A DNA stretch of 64,000 nucleotides from Athripsodes cinereus (lineage: Eukaryota > Arthropoda > Insecta > Trichoptera > Leptoceridae), in NCBI GenBank assembly GCA_947579605.1, contig OX388312.1, positions 24,699,313-24,763,312 on the forward strand, given 5' to 3'. Each line of letters starts with the position of its first letter. Within the stretch, counting starts at the first letter, position 1. The position numbers and the translations under genes are program-made. Below are positions 45,310 through 56,172 of this stretch, piece by piece. The notes under the pieces are model-generated. The model had not been told where the DNA came from. It saw only the letters and a list, made by a program, of their open reading frames with translations, and did no database searches.

Positions 45310-48250
45310 CTGTATTAATATTGCTTTGTTTTACATATTATTAGTTAGGTATATTCAAAGATAAGTTTTTATATTAGGAATTATGCAAATTCTCATATAG
45401 ATTATGATAAGTAACAAAGTATTATAAATTATACTTAATTAAGCACGAGGAAGGATAAAAAATATACTGAGGAACTAAATATTCCAAGTTTACTATTGTG
45501 TGTTTTGATTCAAACGTATTATACATAAACTATATTATAAATAATTAAGCACTTTACATTTGCTTCTTAAGCATCTCACGTTAAGTGTTTGACTGCTGAT
45601 TTCATTTGTTCATAAGAATAGGTTTGTAGAGAGAGGTATGTAGGATGCATTTTTTTTTATCACCACGTTATACACAAACTTTCAAGTTTATTTCTACCCT
45701 CGAGCTTTCAATTCGCAATGACTATCTTCTTATTTTATAATACGTCATTTAGACACTTATTTTTTTAATTACGTCTACAGCAAATACATCGATGGACAAG
45801 GAATATGGTGAGAACAAAAAACTCGTGATTTTAATTCATACAATGCATTTCATAAAAAGCTCCATATTTTGTCAATGGTAAAACCATAAGAGTTAATAAA
45901 CAAACGGTAGGAATTAAAAATAATTAGTAATATTGGCATTATTACAAAATTCTCATTAGAACATAATATGAATTAAATTATATTTATCTATAAACTGTAT
46001 CAATTTCTCATCTTACACAAGATTAAATAACATATTCTCCACGTGACGTAGAATTTTCAAATACTTAACACTAATTATTATTAACAAAATGTGCCATAAC
46101 GTAATGAGTTTATTACATTTAAATTAAATGTCTACCATTTCAAATACCTAACATTTTATTTTCATAATAATTAAGTAAATGTTATATTGCTAGGTACACA
46201 CTGTGTGACATGTATCTCTATGTAAATAAATATATGTACATTGTACATATATTAATACGTATGGGTTCAATGCGAGGGAGTTAACTATCATAATATTATT
46301 ACAAGTATGTATGTCTTACAATAGTAAGTATGCAGTGTTTTACATACACATTGGAGTGTGGTGTGAGAATATTATGTCACTGTCTTGTACCAGACTACCT
46401 TATATAAATAAAAGGAATTCACACAACCCGATTATTATTATTATTATTACCATCTACATATTCATAATGCATGAGAGCTTCACTAGAACCTCACTATCAT
46501 AATAATAATATTCTCCTCATACGTACTGCCGTAGAACATCTCTTCAACTAGGATTTCTTAGAAATAATAATGTGTACAATTTCTATGCAACTGTAAGAAA
46601 TGCATACAAGACACTTTACAAAAGTTTATTGAAATAATCTAACGATTTATTTATTACGTTTATTTTAGACGAATGTCCACTTTTATGAAAAGCCAGGTTG
46701 TCTGGTTGAACAATGAGTGGAAGCGCAGTATAGTATTCCCAGTATTATACATCGCGCCACGGGGAAACCGACACCAAACTTGTATTTCAACATTCCGTCC
46801 AGACTTCACTTTAATACCAGTCCTCATAAGAAAAATGACATCGATAGTATCGATGCAATTAGTTAAAAGGTGTGTGCTTGAAAATTAGAGTGTAGAATAT
46901 TAGTGGGTCATCGGTCTTTACATGTCTACACGGTGACGCACCTTTACTTGCCAACTTATTAAATGACTCCGTTATAATGAGTCATTCACATCACTTTACG
47001 AATCTCAAAATAACAATTGAAAGTAAAAAGGTACACATCAATAATGTTGATATTTTTTCAGATCAATGTGATTGGTTTGATATTTTCACTTTGTATTTGA
47101 ATAAGGATGCAGTGTTTAGAATTTTCAGTTCTCGATATGGTCACTATCCATGTGCAGTCAATGATTATTCCTCATAAGGATATTATGCAGGTGAAATGAC
47201 ATGCGACATAATAATGATAATTACTATTGACAACTTCAGAAGTTGCGTCTGCTCTATTTCCGCAATACTTACGTCAAGTCAATTAACTATTACAAATAGA
47301 CATCTTATTGTAGTTATCATTGAACAATTAATTAATAATTTTCTTTAAGTCACCCAACTATTTATTTTGACCGTATAACTTAACAGGTATGCAATTAGCT
47401 GTCATATTAAATTATTTGTATGCATTATAAACAGATACTTGGATAATTTTTTTTGTAATTATAAAGTGACGTTAATTCGAAAAAATATGTGTATTTTAAT
47501 TGTACAAATAATTAGGTAATTAAAAAAAGAAGTATATCGCTATGATTGTCGTGAAATAAGTTTTATTATTTTATTTTTCAAACATAAAGATAATAAAATG
47601 AAATAATTTAAGAAAAAAAAGGTAAAGTATATAAGTATTACCTCTGAAGATTAAAATTTTAAACCAAAACTAAGTGTTTTTCTTTTATTGACAGCAGAAG
47701 AGATTGAGTAGAAGAAAATGCTTCATAAAAAATATATATTCACCAACATTACTAATATCTTTCTGATGGTTTAGAGGAGTATGGTACTAAGATTGGTGCA
47801 TCAGCAATAATACAAATATTCAATTTCTATGATAGCTTGAGGATGGTTGGTATGAAAACAAGTTGAAATTAAATGGAATACCTGTCAAAGTGTAACTAAC
47901 ATCTTTATTACGTTGTTTTTCTTAAATAATTACATCGGCACTTAGAAAATTTAGTTGCATCTATAATATTATTATTACAGATCACTAACTATTAAGTTTA
48001 TAATATTCTCCTCCGGTATTTTCTGTCATATCAAATTATTTCATCATTCCATGATTGTGATTTCTCCAACTGGTTAAGTCAAGGGAGTTTATTAAAAACA
48101 TTAATTTTTCTTAATTTCTATCTATACGATAAACTTGGCCATTTAGTATTATTTTTATTTGGTATGAATGTATTTCTACATAAAATTGCCTGTAGTCAAT
48201 AAACAATAAAAGGTGAATAAATAAAATGATGATAAATTGAACACAATAAG
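45310..48250. other. Long unassigned AT-rich tract
   Basis: About 2.9 kb. Plus-strand open frames at 46311-46502, 46673-46888 and 46977-47177 have no motif and are not supported. No RNA gene recognised. Confidence 0.5.
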
Positions 48251-48257
48251 AGAAAAT

Positions 48258-48330
48258 TGTACTCGTACTAGGAGAGCCGACCCCAAGTAAATTGGATAAA
48301 GGCGAGGGCGAAGAAGAAGATGGGAAAATT
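48258..48330 (+). mobile_element. LINE 3' terminal fragment with GAA tail
   Basis: AGGAGAGCCGACCCCAAGTA then AATTGGATAAAGGCGAGGGC and GAAGAAGAAGATG. The GCCGACCCCA...GGATAAAGGC...(GAA)n layout is a common insect LINE end. Only the terminal 70 bp survive. Confidence 0.55.
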
Positions 48331-48339
48331 GTATTCGTC

Positions 48340-48750
48340 CTTCTCAGCAGATATTTTGAGAGAGGTATTTCATATGTCGTCTTTCGTAGTATTGAACCTT
48401 AGTTATATAACGCATTTAAAAGAGACCTAAAGTAAAGTAACAGAAATAAGTGGTAATATGATAAATAATTAAATCCATTGATAAAATTTGAATATCACAT
48501 GTGATCAAATTCCGAAAGCCGTCACATTCTCGGAAAACAAAAACATTAAGTATTTCATAGATAATATTGAAAATAAGCAGGAGCCTCGAACTTTCATTGG
48601 AAAATCCGAATCGGTCTACAATACCTTCAAAACAACATAATGTATGACTATTGTATGTAACACAGTCTGTTGTGTTTTGAAAACTGGATTTTACTTGCTA
48701 AGAAGTGTGGATGTCAATCAAATTAGTATACCTAACTAGTATGTAACCTA
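48340..48750. other. Unassigned AT-rich DNA
   Basis: No supported feature. Confidence 0.5.
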
Positions 48751-48756
48751 ATTCAT

Positions 48757-48900
48757 TAGGTCGGACTAGTGGTTAACACACTCGCCTTGCAAGCGAGGGG
48801 TCGTGGGTTCGATCCTCAGACTAGGCAAAAATATTAATGTCCATTTTTCTGAGCAATTCAATGTGTGCGAGTCATCTATAGTAGTTCAAAACTTAATTTG
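48757..48900 (+). repeat. tRNA-Ala(UGC)-like SINE head or tRNA relic
   Basis: Contains a perfect anticodon arm: stem CTCGC/GCGAG (48781-48785, 48793-48797) around loop CTTGCAA, giving anticodon UGC with U33. There is also a consensus B box, GGTTCGATCC (48806-48815), and an A-box-like GGACTAGTGG. The acceptor stem does not pair and the outer pair of the T stem is mismatched, so a working tRNA is unlikely. The following 70 bp (TTTTTCTGAGCAATTCAATG, GTGCGAGTCATC) may be a SINE body. Confidence 0.6.
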
Positions 48901-48904
48901 ATTA

Positions 48905-49450
48905 ACATAATGTATATTTTTAAGTAGAATTGCATTTTAAAAATTTCCATTTACTCGACGTGCATTGATTGTGTTAAAGCTCTCTTAAGTTTTGACTGGC
49001 ATTCAACATGGTATTTTTATTATGATACAAATATTATGTATCTATTATATTACTTTATAAAAAAGTATACATATATAATAAAATAAATCTGTATATTAAA
49101 TGAATTTCTGTATACTTTATACAAATGCACATTACATGTTATTATAATATTTTACATGTTTTTACTATAATTCGAGGAGAAACTTAAAAGTTCAAATTTA
49201 TAACATTAATTGAAGTATAGTTTTTTAGTAATTATTATTTGTATTACTTAATACATTTTGAGTACAGTGATCTATTTAGGAATTTGAAGATACAGTAGCT
49301 ATTTTTTTCAAGTAGTTGAATCTGGGTTTTTCCTTTTGAATAATATTAACATCGCCTTATATTCCATATAATGTTTAGTATAAAAAAATATTCTATAGAG
49401 ATATATAAACATAAGAAAAAGTAGGAACGTAGTTATTTCATAAATCTATT
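48905..49450. other. Unassigned AT-rich DNA
   Basis: No supported feature. Confidence 0.5.
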
Positions 49451-49454
49451 TATC

Positions 49455-49497
49455 TATGCCATCACAGCATATTCCACACGTAGGGTAGCCAGCAGAT
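49455..49497 (-). repeat. Interspersed repeat family A, 3' block only
   Basis: TATGCCATCACAGCATATTC then CACACGTAGGGTAGCCAGCA. Only the last 43 bp of the family remain, about 180 bp from a longer copy in the same orientation. Confidence 0.6.
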
Positions 49498-49675
49498 AAA
49501 TAATAATTTCATAAATCTTGGATAAAATAATTGCGTTATAAATTTAATGTCTACAACCAGCTCTATGAAAGATGATAGCAAATAAATCATAATAATTTGC
49601 TGTTCTAGATACGATATATATGGTTTAGTTATAATACTATGGATACGAAAAACAACTACTTTACTATTATAAGTC

Positions 49676-49985
49676 ATTTATGTCATCACGGCATATCTAT
49701 TCCACAAGTGGAGTAGCCAACAGACCAGCTGCATGTTATAAACATTCAAGCTATCTTCTCCATGCCAACAAAAAATTAGGCCACTTAGGGTGAGTGACAA
49801 ATCTCATCGCTGAATTTGAGATATAAAATGTCTTTATTGTTTCGACCACCTGCCTTTTATAATAGCGCTCTCGATTGCTTACGGAAAAAAACTAAGTACA
49901 AACATTTATATGTTCAATGTTTTGAAACGTGATGTTTTATGGACACCTTACAGGACTCTAAAACTTACAGAAAAGAGTGAGGGGT
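49676..49985 (-). repeat. Interspersed repeat family A, near full-length copy
   Basis: On the plus strand: GTCATCACGGCATATCTATT, CCACAAGTGGAGTAGCCAAC then AGACCAGCTGCATG, CTTCTCCATGCCAACAAAAA, a diverged core (CACTTAGGGTGAGTGACAAA), TCTCATCGCTGAATTTGAGA, CGACCACCTGCCTTTTATAA, and CTTACAGAAAAGAGTGAGGG. It holds an internal duplication or insertion of about 75 bp around the ACTCG/ACGG end. Confidence 0.7.
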
Positions 49986-50261
49986 ACTTAACTGGGGACG
50001 TCACAGGATGAACCTAATTATTCAATATGTATATAATTTATAAAATAATATTAATATGAATTTTGGACCTGTCCTCTTTTAATATAAATGTGTGTGACTA
50101 AAGAAATAAAGTTTGGCGGCAAAGAAGTTAATATTGCTATTTGAAGTCAGTGACGGACTACATTTTTACGATTCAAAGCTATTGTTGATAAAAATTATTA
50201 TGCCAAAAAAAAATTGCAATTTGGAAAAGTGAGTTACATTCCGTTAGGAATATATATTTCC

Positions 50262-50402
50262 GTGGAGCACCCGGTAAAAAAATTGGTCTACCACTTTTTT
50301 CCGTAAGTTTACGAGTGTCCTGTAGAAGGCAGGTGTTCGAAAACTAAAGACAACACCATAAATTCAGCGATGAGGTTTGCAACCCATCTTGAATGTCTTT
50401 AA
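50262..50402 (+). repeat. Interspersed repeat family A, 5' half
   Basis: GTGGAGCACCCGGTAAAAAA, TTTTTTCCGTAAGTTTACGA then GTGTCCTGTAGAAGGCAGGT, GTTCGAAAACTAAAGAC, and core ATAAATTCAGCGATGAGGTT then TGCAACCCATCTTGAATGTC. It lies about 280 bp from the copy at 49676, in inverted orientation. Confidence 0.75.
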
Positions 50403-50404
50403 GT

Positions 50405-51110
50405 ACATTAAAAATTAGAGTGATTTCTGGACATAAAAATTCAATATCTATATTATTTTATTTCACAGTAAAAGCATTATAACAGAAGATAGTTGCGTGT
50501 TAGCCAAAAACATACTTTTTATGAAATTAAACTACATTTTTGCTTTTTTATTTCAATATGGAATTCTACTACCTTAACACCGACAAAGTGGACATCCTAC
50601 TTTTTATTTACTAAGTGCAGCTAAAAAAGTAAATCTTTTAAGGTATTTCTATACCTGCATACCTATAGTAGACTACAACAGTATTTCAACTGATCATCAT
50701 ATTTTTAATATTTTTTGTTACGTCACTGATAATAACGAAATGCAGGCGATTGTGTGTTGGTACATAAATATCATCTCCGCACAAAATTCATATTTCGCCC
50801 GCAACTATTTAAACTTGTTTTATACATCTCTATCCCTCTCAATCCCGTTAAATCCCATACGTCCATCCTCCTCACACGAGACATGCAATAACAACACTCC
50901 TCTCCTTACACCTATCCCCTCAACCCCTCTATCTTCCACATTCATAATATTTTAACCAAGACAGTCCTAAATTTAGTAAAAAAAGGATAAGAGGAGGTAC
51001 CTTCTTACCTAACTATATACATATGCAATCTTTCACTTGACACCGTTGTCATGACAATGGAAAACAGAAAATGGCAACCTAATCAAGGTGAGGTAATTAT
51101 CACCTCAAAT
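50405..51110. other. Unassigned DNA with a C-rich tract
   Basis: A pyrimidine-rich, C-rich stretch at 50838-50945 stands out. An 18-bp imperfect palindrome lies at 51043-51060 and a 6-bp hairpin TGAGGT/ACCTCA at about 51089-51107, next to the LINE tail. No gene recognised. Confidence 0.5.
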
Positions 51111-51139
51111 ATTCATAAATAATAAATAAATAAATAAAT

Positions 51140-51595
51140 CTTTATTGACCATAATTTTACACAAATACATAAACAACAAAATTACAAAACGTGACAATTA
51201 ACAAAATTAGGCCAAAAGGCGGACTTGTTGCTAGGCAACGTCTTCCAGTCAACCCTAAAACATTAAAATAAAAAATAAAATAAATAATAGGTCTATGCCT
51301 ACCCAAATAATAATAAAAATAATAAAAAAATAAAAATAAATACAGGAACCCAAAGAGAAAAAGTTTTAAATATATAAATAAATAATTTATACATATACAT
51401 AAATAATACACACATACAATAAATAATAATAATACATACATAAGATAAAATAAAATACTATAATAAAAACAAATTAAATGTATGTGATACATGTGCAAAA
51501 AATTGATATCTGTGCACTCCTGGTGAGGACAAGGGAGAGGGGGGAGGGGGGGGGGAAAGAGCTCTTTATCAAGTGTCAACAAGTTACATAAAAGA
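51140..51595 (-). other. 3' UTR of the CR1/Jockey-group LINE
   Basis: Extends from the ORF2 stop to the tail. It contains a G-rich run on the plus strand (about 51537-51555), a long A/T-rich region, and GCCTAGCAACAAGTCCGCC-type sequence on the minus strand close to the end. The long Tyr/Phe/Leu-rich minus-strand frame across it is a composition artefact. Confidence 0.75.
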
Positions 51596-54559
51596 TCATC
51601 TAGAGACTAATCTATTTTTAAAAGAAGAAAACGATGAGCTGGTACGAATTGTTGGAGGAAGCTGGTTCCAGAGTCTAGCGCCGTGAATGCTGAAAGATGA
51701 AGAATAATAATCGGAATGATGTGAAGGAATTAAAAGCAGCCTATTATTCCCAGATCTGAGTGGAAGTCCATGCTCTGCGGCAAATTGGAATCTGTCTCTG
51801 AGATATACCGGATAGTTAGGATCTGATAATACCTTAAATAGGAAACAGAGGATGTGTATGTCTCTTCTCTGACCAATAGTTTTCCAATTTAACTGGTGTC
51901 TGTAAGATGATATGTGATCATATTTGCGCAAATTGAAAATATATCTGATGCACACATTCTGAAGACGTTCCAATTTGTTTAGCAACTCAACAGTGAGATC
52001 CAAATAACATATATCAGCATAGTCGAGCATGGGAAGGATGAGCGATTGCACCAGCAGGATTTTGGTTTTGGTAGAGAGAAAGTTTTGAAATCGTTTGAGA
52101 GAGTGCAATGTACCGAAAACCTTACGGCTCACTTCACTCACCTGTTTCCACCACGACAGCCTTGAGTCCAAATAGATACCCAAGTCCCTCACATGATCGA
52201 CAAGTTCAATAGAAGAGTTGTTTAACAGTAACAATGGAATAGTGGAAGTATCCACCCGGGATAAAAGCCTTGAGCTACCTAATAAAATTGCTTGTGACTT
52301 AGTTGGATTTATGAGTAGACCGTTGTGCTCACACCAACGCCCAATGCGATCTAAGTTCTGGTTCATAGAGTTTACAGCTGAGAAAACACAATCGGTTTTA
52401 AAATGAGAATATAACTGTAAGTCGTCGGCATATACATGGTATGAACACGAAAGATCACGAGTCATTGAAGCGATAAAAATAGAAAAAAGTAAAGGAGATA
52501 AAATACCTCCTTGAGGAACCCCCGCTTCAAGACCTACCCAGTCAGAAACACCCTCCGATGTAACAACTTTTTGAGAGCGATGAGTGAGATATGATTGAAA
52601 CCACTGGAGAGGTAATCCAGAAATGTTAAAAGACTTTAGTCTGGCCAAGAGCAGATCGAAGTCAACACTATTGAAAGCGCTACTGAAGTCCAATAAAACT
52701 AAAAAGGAAAGTTGACCATTCTCCATCGCCAATCTAACATCCTCGGTAACTTTTAACAGAGCGGAAGTAGTGCTATGCCCTTTCTTAAATCCCGATTGGA
52801 GTGGATCCAACAGTTTGTGTGTATTGAGAAAATCTGTTAATTGAGCATGAACCACCTTTTCCGCAACTTTGGATAATGTCGGGAGAATTGATATAGGCCT
52901 AAAATCCTTGACAGTACCTGGAGTGCTTACCTTAGGAAGAGGAATAACATGAGCAGCCTTCCACTGAGTAGGGTAACAGCCTACTGAAAGCGAGTGATTA
53001 ATTAAGTGAGTAATGACTGGCAAAATATGATCCAAGATAAGTGTAAGTATTCTTCTACTGATACCGTCACTCCCAACCGCAGATGTTTTGATCGACAATA
53101 TCAGTTTGCGGACGTCACTTAGTGATACCGGGGAAAACTTAAAAGTCTCGAAGTTAGGAACCTGATTCATGGCCATAGAGTTAAGTGTGGCATCTTTTAA
53201 AACGGGATCTATGTCTACCGGTTTAGAGGCAAAGTGGTTGTTCATTATATTAAGATCGATGTGGCAATTGGTGCAAGTTTTACCATTTGAAACAATGCCC
53301 TGTTGTCGTAGAAACTTCCATGATTCGTTTGTGGTTGCATTGGATAAAACGGTTTCAAAATAGTTCTTTTTTGCGGCTCTGCACAATCCTGAACACATAT
53401 TTCTAAGAAGCTTATACTTCTCCCAGTAATGAGAAGAACCATGTTGTTTGAATTTAGACTTTGCTCTGTCTCGCCTTGCCATGACCTTACGAATGTCAGA
53501 CGAGAGCCAGGGAGATGGTGGGTGCTTCATAGTGACAGTTACTAAAGGTGCATGCCTCTCAAAAAGCTCAATAATATGACTATTGAAAGTGCTCAATTTT
53601 GTGTCCACATCCTCCGACTGATACACATCACTCCAATTAATGTTTCCAGCATCCTCATTGAGACGTTCAGTATTAATTCGTCGGAAATTTCTAAATGAAT
53701 GTTTTTTCTTTTGTAATTTTGGTGCTTTCAATTTTAAAGATACATAGATTAAATCGTGATTTGAGAAACCCGACGCAGTGTGCTGACCAAATGATCTGAC
53801 GAAATCTGTTGAAGAGGTGATAATGAGGTCTAGCAGAGTATGTGATGTTTCTGTGTTATGAGTCGGAGATAATGGGAGTACATGCAAGTTCAGCGAGTTT
53901 AGTAAAGTTTTGAGCCTATGAGAACGACTGTCATCCTTCAACAGGCAAGTATTCAAGTCACCCATCAACAAAATCCTGCAATAGTTTGGGACGAGCGACT
54001 CAAGGCATGACTCCAACTTAGCAAAATAATCACTATTAGGAGGACAATACGCCACACCGAGCAAAGCCTTAGACCCCCCAATGCCAACCTCCAGAAACAA
54101 AAACTCAGCATCCCGAATAGCAGCGCCATCTGATGAACCTACAATTTTGTACTTAAGATCTTCACGCAAGTATATCGCCACACCACCACCAACACGTGAA
54201 ATTCTATCATGACGAATTAATTTGAAACCAGGTAATGGAAAGAGAGAACTAGGTAGTGTCGGCTTCAACCAAGATTCGCCAACAAGAAGAGCATGAAGTG
54301 GCAGATTGGAGAAGGTGTCCAAAAGTTCTGTGTGATGAGCTGGAATGCTTTGTGCATTAATATGACATGCATTGAAGACAGAACCCGTGTGTGGAAGTGA
54401 TTGGCGAAGCATATCAGAAAGATTCAAAAGAGACGAGTCACCAGAAGAATTAATGGCATCAAAGTAATTGGAGTTATCTAAAAGAGCATAGGGTGGAGGA
54501 GAAGAGGAGGGGGATGGTAAGGAGTAGAAGGAGTCAATAGATGTATCGAGCACAGACAT
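51596..54559 (-). CDS. LINE ORF2: AP-like endonuclease and reverse transcriptase
   Basis: 987 residues, no internal stop. The N-terminal 55 residues are Ser/Pro-rich. Endonuclease (about 60-275): N68 in HINAQS, E95 in GESWL, D201 and N203 in MGDLN, and N267-H268-D269 in SNHDL, the full AP-endonuclease signature. RT (about 480-760): DFRPISILP, LDPLQSGFKKGHST (585-598), D624 in LLDFSSAFNSVD, GVPQGGILSP (690-699), and YADD at 710-713. The C-terminal 200 residues end in a HGARLWNQLPPTIRTSSSF block typical of CR1/Jockey-group proteins. It nicks target DNA and copies the element RNA from the nick in the nucleus. The ATG at 54557-54559 is the first in frame. All key residues are present, so activity is plausible. 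Confidence 0.95.
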   Translation of the reverse strand: MSVLDTSIDSFYSLPSPSSSPPPYALLDNSNYFDAINSSGDSSLLNLSDMLRQSLPHTGSVFNACHINAQSIPAHHTELLDTFSNLPLHALLVGESWLKPTLPSSLFPLPGFKLIRHDRISRVGGGVAIYLREDLKYKIVGSSDGAAIRDAEFLFLEVGIGGSKALLGVAYCPPNSDYFAKLESCLESLVPNYCRILLMGDLNTCLLKDDSRSHRLKTLLNSLNLHVLPLSPTHNTETSHTLLDLIITSSTDFVRSFGQHTASGFSNHDLIYVSLKLKAPKLQKKKHSFRNFRRINTERLNEDAGNINWSDVYQSEDVDTKLSTFNSHIIELFERHAPLVTVTMKHPPSPWLSSDIRKVMARRDRAKSKFKQHGSSHYWEKYKLLRNMCSGLCRAAKKNYFETVLSNATTNESWKFLRQQGIVSNGKTCTNCHIDLNIMNNHFASKPVDIDPVLKDATLNSMAMNQVPNFETFKFSPVSLSDVRKLILSIKTSAVGSDGISRRILTLILDHILPVITHLINHSLSVGCYPTQWKAAHVIPLPKVSTPGTVKDFRPISILPTLSKVAEKVVHAQLTDFLNTHKLLDPLQSGFKKGHSTTSALLKVTEDVRLAMENGQLSFLVLLDFSSAFNSVDFDLLLARLKSFNISGLPLQWFQSYLTHRSQKVVTSEGVSDWVGLEAGVPQGGILSPLLFSIFIASMTRDLSCSYHVYADDLQLYSHFKTDCVFSAVNSMNQNLDRIGRWCEHNGLLINPTKSQAILLGSSRLLSRVDTSTIPLLLLNNSSIELVDHVRDLGIYLDSRLSWWKQVSEVSRKVFGTLHSLKRFQNFLSTKTKILLVQSLILPMLDYADICYLDLTVELLNKLERLQNVCIRYIFNLRKYDHISSYRHQLNWKTIGQRRDIHILCFLFKVLSDPNYPVYLRDRFQFAAEHGLPLRSGNNRLLLIPSHHSDYYSSSFSIHGARLWNQLPPTIRTSSSFSSFKNRLVSR

Positions 54560-56166
54560 AGCTTGTATAAAATAAATGAAATAATATAAATATAAAAAGA
54601 AAATATATAAACCTAAAAAATAAATAATAATAATAATAATAATAAAAATATTTATATATATATATAAAAATAAATAGATAAATAGTAAACAATGATAATA
54701 CTATAACTCAATATCTTTAACCACCAATAAATAGGAAAAGTATTAAAAGTAGGTATGTGAGCAGTATGTATATGCACGTTCATGCAACCATTCACAAATT
54801 ATGCCAGGATAGTTAGATAGAGATGAAGCATAAATAATAAATAAGTCAACATGACACTCATCATCCTCAACTAAGAGGTACTTGTGCTTGCTCTGGCCAT
54901 TTGAGAAAAGCAGTCACACTCTGTGCAACAGAAAATATTTTATGTGAGATATATATGAAAAACAAATGTAGGTAATTATATTATGTGGATTACTAAAACC
55001 AGAGGAATATGCATAATGGTGGCAAGTACCCACTTGAGTGAATCATTCTACACAATGCCATACGACCTAGCCTCATCTCCATCAATTAGGTATGAAGCAG
55101 ATACAGCGAAGCCAATGAAACAAATACACATAATTACACAATATAACGTGTCTCAAAACAATAAAAATTATAAAAAAGTAATTCTCCCATGAATATTAAA
55201 AAATTGCAGATATAAGCGCACTTAGACATTACCAAAACAATAATCTGCACCCTGTAAATAAAAATTATAATACAATATAGTAGAAAAAATAATAATAACA
55301 TTATTAAGAATCATCATGCGACCTCACAAAAATACCTAGTTAAGTAATTTGATATAATTCAATAGTCATTTCCAAGTTAAATTTTAACATCCCCTCATGC
55401 CGCTAATTAACTACAACTTCCATCGAAATAATAATTTAAACAATAGAAACGACTCAGTAGCTAGTTATCGTCCATGAAACTTATTCATGGATCAAATCAT
55501 AGACTCAACAGTAAAAGAATCATAGATTAATCATCGTGAAATTTTATTCAATTAAATTTCATAGAAAGTAAACATTGCAGTGACAGGTAGGTACCTTCCA
55601 CTCACCCACATAGCTATAAAAATATGCAACAAATCATGAGAACCCATGAGCGTCGTGTGGGTAGCGCATAAAACTGTCACTGAAATCAAAACAAACCGAG
55701 AGTGATCGTAATATCGAGATAATAATTTAACTATTTAAGTAAAATGTACTATGAAAACAGTGTGCAATCCATAAACAAGTATCTCAATTAATAATACATT
55801 AAAAACAGAGAATATATATCAAGAGTAAAAACACAGTTAAAATAATACAATATAAGTAAACGAAAGCAAAATGGGCGCTGCATATTGATGATCTCTGAAA
55901 TAAAAACAATACAAGTGTAATATTATATCGCTGTTACAACTTTATCATTCCATATAAGTGTAAAATAATATTTTACTTGTTAAACCACTACGTTATTCGT
56001 TATGTTATTTGATAATTTAAAACACAGTTAAAATAGTATAATGTAAGTAAACAAAAGCAAAATGGGCGCTGCATATTGATGATCTCTGGAATAAAAACAA
56101 TACAAGTGCAATATCATGTCGTTGTTATTATAACCTTATCATGCCATATAAGTGTAAATTAATATT
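54560..56166 (-). other. 1.6-kb inter-ORF spacer of the LINE
   Basis: AT-rich, no long frame; it includes an AAT/TA microsatellite (54618-54665) and a tandem duplication near ORF1. A spacer of this size between ORF1 and ORF2 is unusual, since in this group the frames normally overlap or lie close together. The segment could be an insertion, or ORF1 could belong to a separate element. Confidence 0.7.
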
Positions 56167-56172
56167 TTATTT
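55828..56172. repeat. Tandem duplication, 191-bp period, at the ORF1 3' end
   Basis: Units 55828-55979 and 56019-56172 share AAAACACAGTTAAAATA, AAAGCAAAATGGGCGCTGCA then TATTGATGATCTCTG, and CATATAAGTGTAAA. The second unit includes the ORF1 stop region, and the first carries a copy of the same few bases (TTTTACTTG versus TTTTATTTG). The 39-bp between them is not repeated. Confidence 0.88.

Noticed and set aside
46311..47177. Three short plus-strand frames as a gene cluster
   Set aside because: Different frames, no shared motif, no splice pattern I could defend.
48757..48827. Functional tRNA-Ala(UGC) gene
   Set aside because: The anticodon arm and B box are good, but the acceptor stem does not pair and the T stem has a mismatch; a SINE head or relic is more likely.
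51157..51582. 141-residue membrane-like protein on the minus strand
   Set aside because: Tyr/Phe/Leu-rich translation of A/T-rich LINE 3' UTR; no start context or family.
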